Positions 8,649 through 16,373 of a stretch of DNA of 64,000 nucleotides are shown in pieces; within the stretch, counting starts at the first letter, position 1, and each line of letters starts with the position of its first letter. The translations under genes and the position numbers were made by a program. The DNA is from Pseudomonas haemolytica (lineage in GTDB: Bacteria; Pseudomonadota; Gammaproteobacteria; Pseudomonadales; Pseudomonadaceae), in NCBI RefSeq assembly GCF_009659625.1, contig NZ_VOIW01000006.1, forward strand, positions 496,001 to 560,000, read 5' to 3'. The notes beneath the pieces are model-generated. The model worked only from the letters and a program-made list of their open reading frames with translations, had not been told where the DNA came from and did not search any database.

Positions 8649-9494
8649 TCAGGCGCCTTTGGGTTTACAGCCGATCCGGCTCGGCAACTGCCCCGGTCTG
8701 GACTTCAGCGTGGCCTGCACCGCCTGCGGCAGGGTGCTCCAGAACGTCAGCCCAGAGCGCTCTTCGATGTGATCGATGGTGACTTGGTAATTGCAGAAGT
8801 CTGCGCCCTTGGGCGTTTCCTGGTTCATCACAAAGGAGGCATACAGGCCCGTTTCAGGTGAACTGCCCACAACGATGATTTTCCAGTAGCCACTGGGAAT
8901 GGTGTGCACCTTGTTCGTCCCCGGCAACGTGCCGACAAAATGCTCGTACAGCGGCCCCGTGACGACATACACCTGCTCGACGCCGGTCGCTTTGCTGAGG
9001 CTGCGTTCCTGGTCTTCCAGGCGTGCCCACGGCCCCTGGTTGAGATCGGCCTTCTGCGGGGTGATGTTCGACAGGTAATTAAGGGTTTGCCAGTCGGCAA
9101 CTCCAGCCATCGACGCCAGATTGGCCTGATGCCCGCGGTCGACCTTGAGCGCAACGTTGGCGCCGTTGTAATCCACCGGGTCGAGCGTCTCCCCGGCGGG
9201 GATATCCGGGTCGGTTCGCCAGTCACGCGAGCGGCCGCTGGCCGGAGTGTCCTTGGTGATTTTGTACGAGACCCAGTTGGCAAACTTGGTCGAACCATTG
9301 TTGTTCAGCGTGTACGCCTGGCGGTTCAACGTCAGCGGGCCGCCGCCGGTGGGGCAGCCGACTGCACAGTTATCGAATGGGAGTGGCTGCTGTGGCTCAA
9401 TGGTGACCGCGGATTGGCGTGTGGGTGTGGTACAGGCGGCAATGAATGGGATCAACAAAAACGCCAGGTACTTGCACTGCTTGCTTCCTTGCAT
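8649..9494 (-). CDS. DNA/RNA non-specific endonuclease, lipoprotein (Serratia-nuclease family)
   Basis: The 281-residue protein has a lipoprotein signal, with the lipobox FIAAC at about residues 17-21, so it is predicted to be anchored in the envelope. The NUC1 core is clear: DRGHQANLASM carries the catalytic His, and NYLSNITPQKADLNQGPW carries the Mg-binding Asn of the family. Such enzymes cut DNA and RNA without sequence preference. No immunity-like gene is adjacent, which fits a periplasmic or outer-envelope nuclease better than a delivered toxin. Confidence 0.85.
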   Translation of the reverse strand: MQGSKQCKYLAFLLIPFIAACTTPTRQSAVTIEPQQPLPFDNCAVGCPTGGGPLTLNRQAYTLNNNGSTKFANWVSYKITKDTPASGRSRDWRTDPDIPAGETLDPVDYNGANVALKVDRGHQANLASMAGVADWQTLNYLSNITPQKADLNQGPWARLEDQERSLSKATGVEQVYVVTGPLYEHFVGTLPGTNKVHTIPSGYWKIIVVGSSPETGLYASFVMNQETPKGADFCNYQVTIDHIEERSGLTFWSTLPQAVQATLKSRPGQLPSRIGCKPKGA

Positions 9495-9671
9495 GGTGTT
9501 ACTCCTTGGGGTGAATCACTGATAACGCAGGCATTATGCCACTAACTGGGCAATTAGCAGGATCGCGCCATGATTGCTTGGAGAAGAGCGCACATCAGGC
9601 GTGCTCTGCCCCCATCTGCGCTGCGCAATAAAGCATCAATAGTATGACAAGTTCGTTTCAACGCTTATTTT

Positions 9672-9863
9672 TTGAACAAGAGCACAGCGCGGAAGTGGAG
9701 GCCAGCGGCAAGCCTCGTCGCGAAGAAGCTGTTCGCGTCCACCAATGCCTCCAACACCGCATCCCAGGCCCTGATGACCAAGGCCGGGTTTGTCCCCAGC
9801 GGGCAGATCGACAACCTTGACGAAGGTGACCCAGAACGCGTGTACGTCAAATTCATTCGCTGA
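9672..9863 (+). pseudogene. 3' remnant of a GNAT acetyltransferase
   Basis: The readable frame ends KLFASTNASNTASQALMTKAGFVPSGQIDNLDEGDPERVYVKFI, which is the C-terminal third of a GNAT N-acetyltransferase (the acetyl-CoA-proximal strand and helix plus the last strands). The N-terminal two-thirds are missing. Upstream bases 9540-9671 show no matching frame and the preceding residues are unlike the family. It is most likely a decayed gene. Confidence 0.6.
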
Positions 9864-9864
9864 T

Positions 9865-10347
9865 CTACACAATCACCAGCGCAGCCAGATAGAGGCCCAT
9901 TCCAAACACCCCGTGGTTGATCAGACTGCGCAAGCAATTCTTGCCCGGCGTCGGCGTTTTGGAGGAGGCAAACCCCGCTCCCATGGCCGGCTGTATCACC
10001 AACAGCGGGACGGCTACGGTCACTACACCCAACACCAATGCCGGCACAAAGGTGGGTGCCTGCAGCCACGCAACCCCTTCAACCCACACCAGCACCAGCG
10101 CGAAAACCACACCGGTGACGTAGTGGGCGATCCAGCCCAGGGCCACCTCACCGCGAACGGGTAATGCGTGCCCGATGCTGGAATGCGTGAACCTGCCTTG
10201 GCACGCATGACCGACCCAACGTCCCACAAACGCGAAATTCAGGGTTGGAACGCCAAGGGCCTTCATCAGCACCATCCACATATCCATCACAAGGGTGGCC
10301 CCTGCTCCCAACAACACAACCTGTGCAACCACTTCCAGCGCTGCCAT
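9865..10347 (-). CDS. DUF2938-family inner-membrane protein
   Basis: The 160-residue protein has four to five hydrophobic segments (about 8-28, 70-90, 98-120 and 138-158) and the family start VVLLGAGATLVMDMWMVLMKALGVP. The biochemical role of DUF2938 is not established. It is divergent from a MerR-type regulator. Its own promoter has the 19-bp spacer of MerR-activated promoters, so it is probably the regulator's main target and may be induced by a metal, drug or reactive compound. Confidence 0.8.
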   Translation of the reverse strand: MAALEVVAQVVLLGAGATLVMDMWMVLMKALGVPTLNFAFVGRWVGHACQGRFTHSSIGHALPVRGEVALGWIAHYVTGVVFALVLVWVEGVAWLQAPTFVPALVLGVVTVAVPLLVIQPAMGAGFASSKTPTPGKNCLRSLINHGVFGMGLYLAALVIV

Positions 10348-10387
10348 ATCGACCTCTTATTCATGGACCCATTGAACCTGCACAGGC

Positions 10388-10418
10388 ATCATAGAAGTTG
10401 AAGTCAACTTCAAGTCAA
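10388..10418 (-). promoter_or_regulatory. MerR-type promoter for the DUF2938 gene
   Basis: On the minus strand a -35 TTGACT (10413-10418) and a -10 TATGAT (10388-10393) are separated by exactly 19 bases. Within the spacer is a perfect dyad, TTGAAGT-CA-ACTTCAA, at 10398-10413. An overlong spacer with a centred dyad is the hallmark of promoters untwisted by MerR-family activators. The MerR gene starts 11 bases beyond. Confidence 0.8.
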
Positions 10419-10428
10419 TGGTCTGCCA

Positions 10429-10854
10429 ATGGATATCACCGAGGTCGTCAAACGCACGGGCGTGCCTGCCCACACGTTGCGTTTCTATGAGAAGAAAGGC
10501 TTGATCACATCGATCAGCCCACCGGGTGCTCGTCGCCAGTTTGCAGCGGCGGTGGTTGAGCAGTTGGCGGTGATCGCACTCGGCCAGGCAGGTGGCCTGT
10601 CGCTGGATGAAATACAGGCCATGCTGTCGCCCAATGGCCAGGCCGAGGTGGATAGAACCGTGCTGCTGGCCAAGGCCGACGAGATTGATGCGACGATCAA
10701 ACAGTTGAAGGCCATGAGTCGCGGTTTACGTCACGCCGCCGCCTGCCCTGCCCCTAACCACGCGCAGTGCCCGAATTTTCGGCGGCTGCTCAAAATCGCC
10801 GCCGCGGGGGCCTTCAAGCGCGGTACTGTCCGCCACCCAGGAACCTTTTCTTGA
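10429..10854 (+). CDS. MerR-family transcriptional regulator
   Basis: The 141-residue protein has the MerR N-terminal domain (MDITEVVKRTGVPAHTLRFYEKKGLI, residues 1-26), a dimerisation helix (about 78-105), and a short C-terminal tail holding two cysteines in CPAPNHAQCPNF. That tail could sense a metal or thiol-reactive compound; this is inference. The ATG lies very close to the operator dyad, so the regulator probably represses itself while activating the divergent DUF2938 gene. Confidence 0.82.
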   Translation: MDITEVVKRTGVPAHTLRFYEKKGLITSISPPGARRQFAAAVVEQLAVIALGQAGGLSLDEIQAMLSPNGQAEVDRTVLLAKADEIDATIKQLKAMSRGLRHAAACPAPNHAQCPNFRRLLKIAAAGAFKRGTVRHPGTFS

Positions 10855-10903
10855 ATTCACAATCTGTGGTTCACCCTTTCGACCCGATGTGAGAACCATT
10901 CCC

Positions 10904-11053
10904 ATGATCCTGATTAAAGCCGCCCTATGCCTTACGCTGCTCAGCGTCGGCTTCATCGCTGGCTATGCGGCCAAACCCACAGAACATCTACAAGTCTCAG
11001 CCGGCCAACTCATGGAATGCGGCGAACTCACGATGCCAACACTTGGGATGTGA
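10904..11053 (+). CDS. Candidate small secreted or membrane protein (49 residues)
   Basis: A short frame, ATG at 10904 to TGA at 11053, encodes a hydrophobic N-terminus (MILIKAALCLTLLSVGFIAG) followed by a polar tail. It could be a single-span membrane peptide or a tiny exported protein. There is no strong ribosome-binding site and no recognised family. It lies in a non-coding gap between the MerR gene and the convergent diguanylate cyclase. Confidence 0.35.
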   Translation: MILIKAALCLTLLSVGFIAGYAAKPTEHLQVSAGQLMECGELTMPTLGM

Positions 11054-11089
11054 ACGGCGACCCGGCAAGCACATCGGTACAGGCCGTTT

Positions 11090-12613
11090 TCAGCCGTCCG
11101 AAGCAACTCCCGAGGGCTGCAGGGAAAAGCCATTGCGCCCGGCAGCCTTCGCACGGTAAAGCGCCGCATCGGCCGCCTCGATCAAACCCAGTGCCGGCTC
11201 CAGCCGTGAGCCCCTGCCCGCCGCAATACCGATACTTACACTCACGTAACCGAGCGGGCTGCTGGGATGCCGAATGTTTTCGTGCTGCAGACGCTCGAGG
11301 ATCCGCCGCGCGACCACCACCGCGCCTTCATTGTCAGTGGCAGGTAGGATGATCGCCATTTCCTCTCCGCCATAACGCGCCACCAGGTCTGACGGCTGCC
11401 GCACACTCGTCTCCAACAGTGTGCTGACCGCTTGCAGGCAAGCATCTCCAGCGACGTGACCACAGGCATCGTTGAACCGTTTGAAATGGTCGATATCGAT
11501 CATGAGCAACGCCAGCGACGTACCCTCGCGCTGCGCCCGTCGCGCTTCAAGGGCCAGGGTTTCGTCGAAGCAGCGGCGGTTTGCCAGGCCGGTCAGCGCA
11601 TCTTTCTTCGCCAATTGCGCCCATTGCCGATTGGAGTCGAGCAACTGTTGCTGGGCGACGCGCAACGCCTCTTCCGCCGCAGTACGTCGGCGGATATCTA
11701 GAATCAGGAACCCGCCGATCAACCCGGTCAACCCCAGCAGCCCCGCCACCACGACCGCTGACAGCGCCGCCTCGATACGCCACGCCGCGAGGGCTTCGTG
11801 CTTGCCCAACGCGACGGTGGTGATCAGTGGCAGGGTCTCGCTTTTGCGGAAGGCATAGAGCCGCTCCACACCGTCCAGGCTTGAGGTGTACGCGGCGGTG
11901 CCGACCGTTTGGTCGACGAGATACTGGGTATAGATAGGCGACTTGGAAAAGTTGCGGCCCATGTCCTGTTCACGGAAGGGATAACGCACCAGCAACGTGC
12001 CGTCGGCGTAGGACAAGCCGATCGCCCCTTCCTGGCCTACATCGAGCTTGCCGAACACCCGCAGAAAGTTTTCCACCCCCAGCGTGACGGCGACGACACC
12101 GGCGAACTTACCTTGTGCGTCATTGAAACGGCGGCTGACGGTGACCACCCATTCCTGATTGGCACGGCTGCGAATCGGCGGGCCGATGAAAGGTTCACGG
12201 CTCGGATCATCGCGATGATGAATGAAATAGGCGCGATCGCTGCTGTTGGCACCCTGCGGAATCGGTCGATTGGACGACATCAACCAGCGGCCCTGATGGT
12301 CATAAACGGTGATGCCACTGAGTTGCGGCATCAGCGGCTGCTGTCGACCGATCAACGCACTAATGCGCTGGATTTGCGCCGGGCCACTGCCTTCGGTTTC
12401 CAGGCGCTCGACCAACCCGAGCAACAACAGCGAGCTTTGCCGGACGATACCTTCGGTATAGGTCGTGAGTGCCTGAGTCAGGTTCAAACCATGAATGTTC
12501 ACCTCTGCCAGCGCTCGGTCACGGGAAGACAGGACTTTCCAGATGGTCAGCGAGGTCAGGGAACAGCCAATCACCAACAGCAACAGCATCACAAGGCGGA
12601 TATCACGCTTCAC
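11090..12613 (-). CDS. Membrane diguanylate cyclase with periplasmic sensor domain
   Basis: The 507-residue protein starts at GTG 12613. It has a transmembrane helix near 8-28, a large periplasmic PDC/Cache-like sensor (about 30-275), a second membrane helix near 283-308, a short coiled coil and a GGDEF domain (about 340-500). The active site reads RYGGEEM, an accepted variant of GGDEF, so cyclic di-GMP synthesis is expected. The inhibitory I-site position just upstream reads QPSD rather than RxxD, with the Arg displaced by one residue, so product inhibition may be lost. No EAL domain is present. Confidence 0.88.
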   Translation of the reverse strand: MKRDIRLVMLLLLVIGCSLTSLTIWKVLSSRDRALAEVNIHGLNLTQALTTYTEGIVRQSSLLLLGLVERLETEGSGPAQIQRISALIGRQQPLMPQLSGITVYDHQGRWLMSSNRPIPQGANSSDRAYFIHHRDDPSREPFIGPPIRSRANQEWVVTVSRRFNDAQGKFAGVVAVTLGVENFLRVFGKLDVGQEGAIGLSYADGTLLVRYPFREQDMGRNFSKSPIYTQYLVDQTVGTAAYTSSLDGVERLYAFRKSETLPLITTVALGKHEALAAWRIEAALSAVVVAGLLGLTGLIGGFLILDIRRRTAAEEALRVAQQQLLDSNRQWAQLAKKDALTGLANRRCFDETLALEARRAQREGTSLALLMIDIDHFKRFNDACGHVAGDACLQAVSTLLETSVRQPSDLVARYGGEEMAIILPATDNEGAVVVARRILERLQHENIRHPSSPLGYVSVSIGIAAGRGSRLEPALGLIEAADAALYRAKAAGRNGFSLQPSGVASDG

Positions 12614-12773
12614 GTCAGTCCCTTAAGGCAGTCCGGTTTCCGATCCAGCCATCGTGCAAGCGCCAGCACTCACCGCGGGCACATGTTCCGGGGCGCAAGC
12701 ATACAAGCAGTCTGCCGAGGTTGCATCAGCCTGGCAGGCCGAAAAACACGGAGAACCTCTTGGGCAGGCGTGT

Positions 12774-13619
12774 TCAACGCTCCTTGATGTGGTCCCAAAG
12801 CTGGGCAACCTGCTCGGCAGTGGCGGCTTTTACCCGGGCCAGATCGACCGGGTAGTCAACACCTGGGTTTTCGACAAACCGCGTCGCCGTAAACTGGCCG
12901 TTGCTGGCGCGCAGTACATAACCGCTGTCCCGGCATTGCTGCGACGCCAGAAAGACAACCCCAGGCGTCACCCATTCGGGCTTGAGGTTTTCCGGTTCGC
13001 CGGTCACGCCCCACATGCGCGTCTTGGCCACCGGCGATACGGCATTGACCAGGATGCCCACCGGGCCGCCCTCCATGCTCAATGCATTCATGATGCCCAG
13101 TTGCGCCATCTTGCCAGCGGCATACGCCACCAGGCCCGGTTGTGCATAGTGCGCGTACATCGCACGGTCAGAGGTCGTCAGCACCACCCGGGCGGCAGTA
13201 GAGTGCTTGAGGTACTTCCAGGCATGTTTGCATAACCACACGGGCGCATAGATATTGATATCCACCGCGCGGTTGATGAAGGTTGCATCGGCCTCTTCAA
13301 TGGGCTGGTAGCCGACCCAACCGGCGTTGTGAATCAAGATATCGAGTTGGCCATACGTCTGGATGGCCTTCGCTACCAATTGCTGGCAACCCTGTTCGGT
13401 GGACAGGTCACCGTGATGCCCGACCACGTTGTACCCCTTGCTGCTGAGGGTGTGTGCAGCGTCCATGGCAATGGAGCTATCGCCTCCAGCACCCAGGTTA
13501 TCCGCGCCGATATCACTGATCACCACATTGGCGCCCAGCTTGGCCAACGCTTGTGCGTAACTGAAACCCAAGCCTCGGCCAGCTCCGGTTATAACGGCGG
13601 TTTTTCCTGTAAAGTTCAT
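12774..13619 (-). CDS. Short-chain dehydrogenase/reductase
   Basis: The 281-residue protein is a classical SDR. The nucleotide-binding TGAGRGLGFSYAQAL lies near 10-25, NAGW near 97, and the catalytic Ser and YAAGK (Tyr/Lys) near 145-172. Hydride transfer to NAD(P) on an alcohol or keto group is expected; the substrate is unknown. It is divergent from a LysR gene whose operator-like dyad lies in the shared gap. Confidence 0.85.
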   Translation of the reverse strand: MNFTGKTAVITGAGRGLGFSYAQALAKLGANVVISDIGADNLGAGGDSSIAMDAAHTLSSKGYNVVGHHGDLSTEQGCQQLVAKAIQTYGQLDILIHNAGWVGYQPIEEADATFINRAVDINIYAPVWLCKHAWKYLKHSTAARVVLTTSDRAMYAHYAQPGLVAYAAGKMAQLGIMNALSMEGGPVGILVNAVSPVAKTRMWGVTGEPENLKPEWVTPGVVFLASQQCRDSGYVLRASNGQFTATRFVENPGVDYPVDLARVKAATAEQVAQLWDHIKER

Positions 13620-13694
13620 TGGCTGTTTCCTCTTGAGTGCCCTCCCACCTTAACGAGGTGCCTTTACGTTGTTTAATACTAACGGCGGCGCACG

Positions 13695-13715
13695 TTGATA
13701 CCTGGCGCATATCAA
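13695..13715. promoter_or_regulatory. Candidate LysR operator between SDR and LysR genes
   Basis: TTGATA (13695-13700) and TATCAA (13710-13715) form an interrupted inverted repeat with nine bases between, similar to the T-N11-A dyads bound by LysR proteins. It lies centrally in the 142-base divergent gap. Confidence 0.45.
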
Positions 13716-13761
13716 TGGCCTGACCAGCACACTGATCAATTCAAATGAAGGAACAGAAGAA

Positions 13762-14685
13762 ATGATCGAAACCCGCCTGCTGCGCCAATTCATCGCCGTG
13801 GCTGAAGAGTTGCACTTTCACAAGGCGGCCCTTCGCTTGCACATGGCCCAGCCGCCACTGAGCCAAGCTATCCATCGCCTGGAAGACAAGCTGGGATTCA
13901 GCCTGTTTACCCGCAACAAACGCGCAGTCACGCTGACCCCGGCCGGCGCTGCATTTCAGCATGCAGCCTATCGCACCCTCAGCGAGCTGGAGCTGGGCAT
14001 CGAACACGCACGCCAGGTATCCGAAGGTATCGCCGGCACACTGACGGTGACCGCGGTGTCGATCGCCTATTACGAATCGCTGCTCAGTAGCCTGCGCCAG
14101 TTTCGCGAGACCTTTCCCAAGGTCCAATTGATCATCAAGGAAATGCCTTCCTCCAGCCAGGCCAAGGCCCTTGTGGCGGGGGAAACGGATATTGCCCTCA
14201 TGCGCAAGTTGCCGGTGGCGGCGCAGAACGTCGAGACACGCCTGCTGCTGGATGAAGAGATCGTCCTGGCGCTGCCTGCCCATCACCCCAGGGCCAAGGA
14301 TGGCCCGCTCGACTTGAGGGACTTCGCCGGGGAGGACTTCGTATTCACCCCTCATGCCCTGGGCACCGGTTACCACAGCCAGTTGATCGCCTTGTGTGAA
14401 GCCGCCGGTTTTTACCCAAAGGTGGTGCAGGAGGCCGCGCAGCTCCACACCCTGGTCGGCTTGGTAGGCTGTGGCTTCGGTGTCGCCCTGGTACCGGAGT
14501 CGATTGCCCATTCAGGCATGCGCGACAAGGTTGTGTTTCGCCGGATCGCCAGGGTGACCGATGCGCCCAACCCGGCCATCGGCCTGTATCTGAACTGGAA
14601 CCGCCACAACGAATCACCGCTGATAGCCAGCTTCATCGCCTTGCTCGATGCCAACGTCTCCCCGCGCTTTTGCGCTGGCGGGTAG
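13762..14685 (+). CDS. LysR-family transcriptional regulator
   Basis: The 307-residue protein starts MIETRLLRQFIAVAEELHFHKAALRLHMAQPPLSQAIHRLEDKLG, a typical LysR winged helix. Residues 90-295 form the effector-binding domain. It is divergent from the SDR gene and probably its regulator. The stop (14685) nearly abuts the convergent flavoprotein gene. Confidence 0.87.
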   Translation: MIETRLLRQFIAVAEELHFHKAALRLHMAQPPLSQAIHRLEDKLGFSLFTRNKRAVTLTPAGAAFQHAAYRTLSELELGIEHARQVSEGIAGTLTVTAVSIAYYESLLSSLRQFRETFPKVQLIIKEMPSSSQAKALVAGETDIALMRKLPVAAQNVETRLLLDEEIVLALPAHHPRAKDGPLDLRDFAGEDFVFTPHALGTGYHSQLIALCEAAGFYPKVVQEAAQLHTLVGLVGCGFGVALVPESIAHSGMRDKVVFRRIARVTDAPNPAIGLYLNWNRHNESPLIASFIALLDANVSPRFCAGG

Positions 14686-14688
14686 CGC

Positions 14689-15768
14689 TCACACATGAAA
14701 GCGCGCTGGCCGAAACTGACTCAGCAACGGCGTAGCAATGCGGGTTATCAGCTCCTGGCTCAAGAGTCGCGCCAGGGTGGGCGCCAGGGTCAATCCTGGA
14801 TGGGCACTCATGATATGAAGCCCGCCGTACTCACTCATTGGCCCGACGATAGGAAGGCGGTCGGCGGGTATCGGTCGCCACCCTACCGCCACGGACCGCA
14901 GCGCTATGGAGTGCGCCCCGTTCAATTGCCCACGAATGGCGTCAAGGGCCCTGAGCGCAATCGCCGATGGGCCATTTTCTTGCGTATCGTCGATGTAGTC
15001 TTCGGCCGCGATCAACGTGCGCGCTCCGGCCTGACGGGCTTCCATTTCAGCGTTCGAAACAATGCCATTAAGAAAATCGTGCGCCACGTCAAACTGGATC
15101 AGAATCGCAGGGGATGGCCGAATGGGCAGGTGCATGCCATGACGAGCCAGGAGATCAAGGGTTCCCAAGCCGGCAGCCAGTACTGTGTTACTTGCATACC
15201 TATTGCCCGCCTGCGTACTGACACCAACCACCTGCCCATTTTCAACCAGCAGCGCGTTGACTGCGCAATCACAGACCACACTGGCACCAAAGCCTTTGGC
15301 GGCTTGAATCAGGCATTCAATGGCTTCGCTCGGCGCGGTTATCCCTGCAGCCCGGGTATAGCGGGCTCGACTGGGCGGGTGGGCAAGATTGGGCTCAAGC
15401 GCCCTGATTTCATCCTGCGAAATGGTCACGGGTTGCAGGGCAGAAAGGTTCAGGCCTGCCTCTGGCACCTCGTGGTTTTCCGGGCAGACCCCATAGGTCA
15501 ACTCCCCACTCCAACGCAACGGGAACGACGGCAACTCTGCCTGGAGGTGCCTGTAATCATCTATCACACTTTGCGCAAACTGCTGGACAGGGCCGCTCAA
15601 TGCACTGGCATTGATCCAGCCGAATGCGTGGCCGCTTGCGCCGCTGGCCGGTCGCGACTCCTCAATCAGTAACACGCGTTGCCCTGCCTGGGCACTGTAA
15701 TAGGCTAGGGATGCGCCATGAATTCCGGCGCCCACTATAATCAAATCGTATGAATCATCCTGGTTCAC
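14689..15768 (-). CDS. FAD-dependent amino-acid oxidase/dehydrogenase (DAO family)
   Basis: The 359-residue protein has the dinucleotide-binding start YDLIIVGAGIHGASLAYYSAQAGQ, followed by a DAO-type body. SGHAFGWINAS is present near 45 and WRPIPADRLPIVGP near the C-terminus. A GTG start at 15768 is chosen because a strong GGGAGGGG ribosome site precedes it by about ten bases; a longer frame would overlap soxR. Oxidative deamination of glycine, sarcosine or a D-amino acid is plausible. It is 40 bases downstream of soxR on the same strand and may be co-transcribed. Confidence 0.82.
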   Translation of the reverse strand: MNQDDSYDLIIVGAGIHGASLAYYSAQAGQRVLLIEESRPASGASGHAFGWINASALSGPVQQFAQSVIDDYRHLQAELPSFPLRWSGELTYGVCPENHEVPEAGLNLSALQPVTISQDEIRALEPNLAHPPSRARYTRAAGITAPSEAIECLIQAAKGFGASVVCDCAVNALLVENGQVVGVSTQAGNRYASNTVLAAGLGTLDLLARHGMHLPIRPSPAILIQFDVAHDFLNGIVSNAEMEARQAGARTLIAAEDYIDDTQENGPSAIALRALDAIRGQLNGAHSIALRSVAVGWRPIPADRLPIVGPMSEYGGLHIMSAHPGLTLAPTLARLLSQELITRIATPLLSQFRPARFHV

Positions 15769-15808
15769 TAAAGAATTCCCCTCCCTGGTATTAATACTCT
15801 TCTCTCGA

Positions 15809-16261
15809 TCACAGGTTACCTTCCTCGAGCAAAACGGCACCCGTGCCGAGCTTGCTCAAATGATCACCGGAATTGCGCAGTGGGCATTCGTCCATGGAAA
15901 GACACCCGCAGCCGATACAGCCGTCAAGCTGATCGCGTAGCCGGATAAGACTGTAAATCCGTTCACTGAGCATATCCCGCCAAACGGTGGAGAGGTGTGC
16001 CCAGTCTTTTGCCGTTAGCGGGCGCCCGGACGGAAGCTCATCCAGCGCAGCCTTGATGGTCGCCAAAGGGATACCTGCGCGCTGCGCGACCTTGATCACG
16101 GCAATCCTGCGCAGCACTTCCCGAGTGTAGCGACGCTGGTTACCCGCACTCCGCTGGCCTTGAATAAGGCCTTTAGCCTCGTAAAAGTGCACAGTTGCGA
16201 CCGTGACGCCGCATCTGCGGGCCAACTCACCCACCGAGAGCGGCAGCTGTACATTGATCAT
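15809..16261 (-). CDS. soxR: Redox-sensitive transcriptional activator SoxR
   Basis: The 150-residue protein is a MerR-family regulator with the N-terminal LSVGELARRCGVTVATVHFYEAKGLI domain and the diagnostic cluster CIGCGCLSMDEC, whose four Cys hold a [2Fe-2S] centre. Redox-cycling compounds oxidise the cluster and switch on target promoters. In pseudomonads SoxR controls transporters and redox enzymes rather than soxS. The start MINVQLPLSV at 16261 is chosen over a longer frame that would run through the operator. Confidence 0.95.
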   Translation of the reverse strand: MINVQLPLSVGELARRCGVTVATVHFYEAKGLIQGQRSAGNQRRYTREVLRRIAVIKVAQRAGIPLATIKAALDELPSGRPLTAKDWAHLSTVWRDMLSERIYSLIRLRDQLDGCIGCGCLSMDECPLRNSGDHLSKLGTGAVLLEEGNL

Positions 16262-16277
16262 GAATTCATCCTTTCTC

Positions 16278-16308
16278 TTGACCTCATGTTTACATGAGGT
16301 TTTATAAG
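16278..16308 (+). promoter_or_regulatory. SoxR box in a 19-bp-spacer promoter driving the MFS pump
   Basis: A perfect dyad ACCTCATGT-TT-ACATGAGGT lies at 16281-16300, very close to the known soxS operator. It is placed between a -35 TTGACC (16278-16283) and a -10 TATAAG (16303-16308) with a 19-base spacer on the plus strand, the geometry required for SoxR activation of the MFS gene. Confidence 0.9.
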
Positions 16309-16373
16309 GGATGTCGGTTTGCCGCTGCAAGCCTCACGCGCAACTGCGTGTGGAATCTCGACATGGAGCCGAC

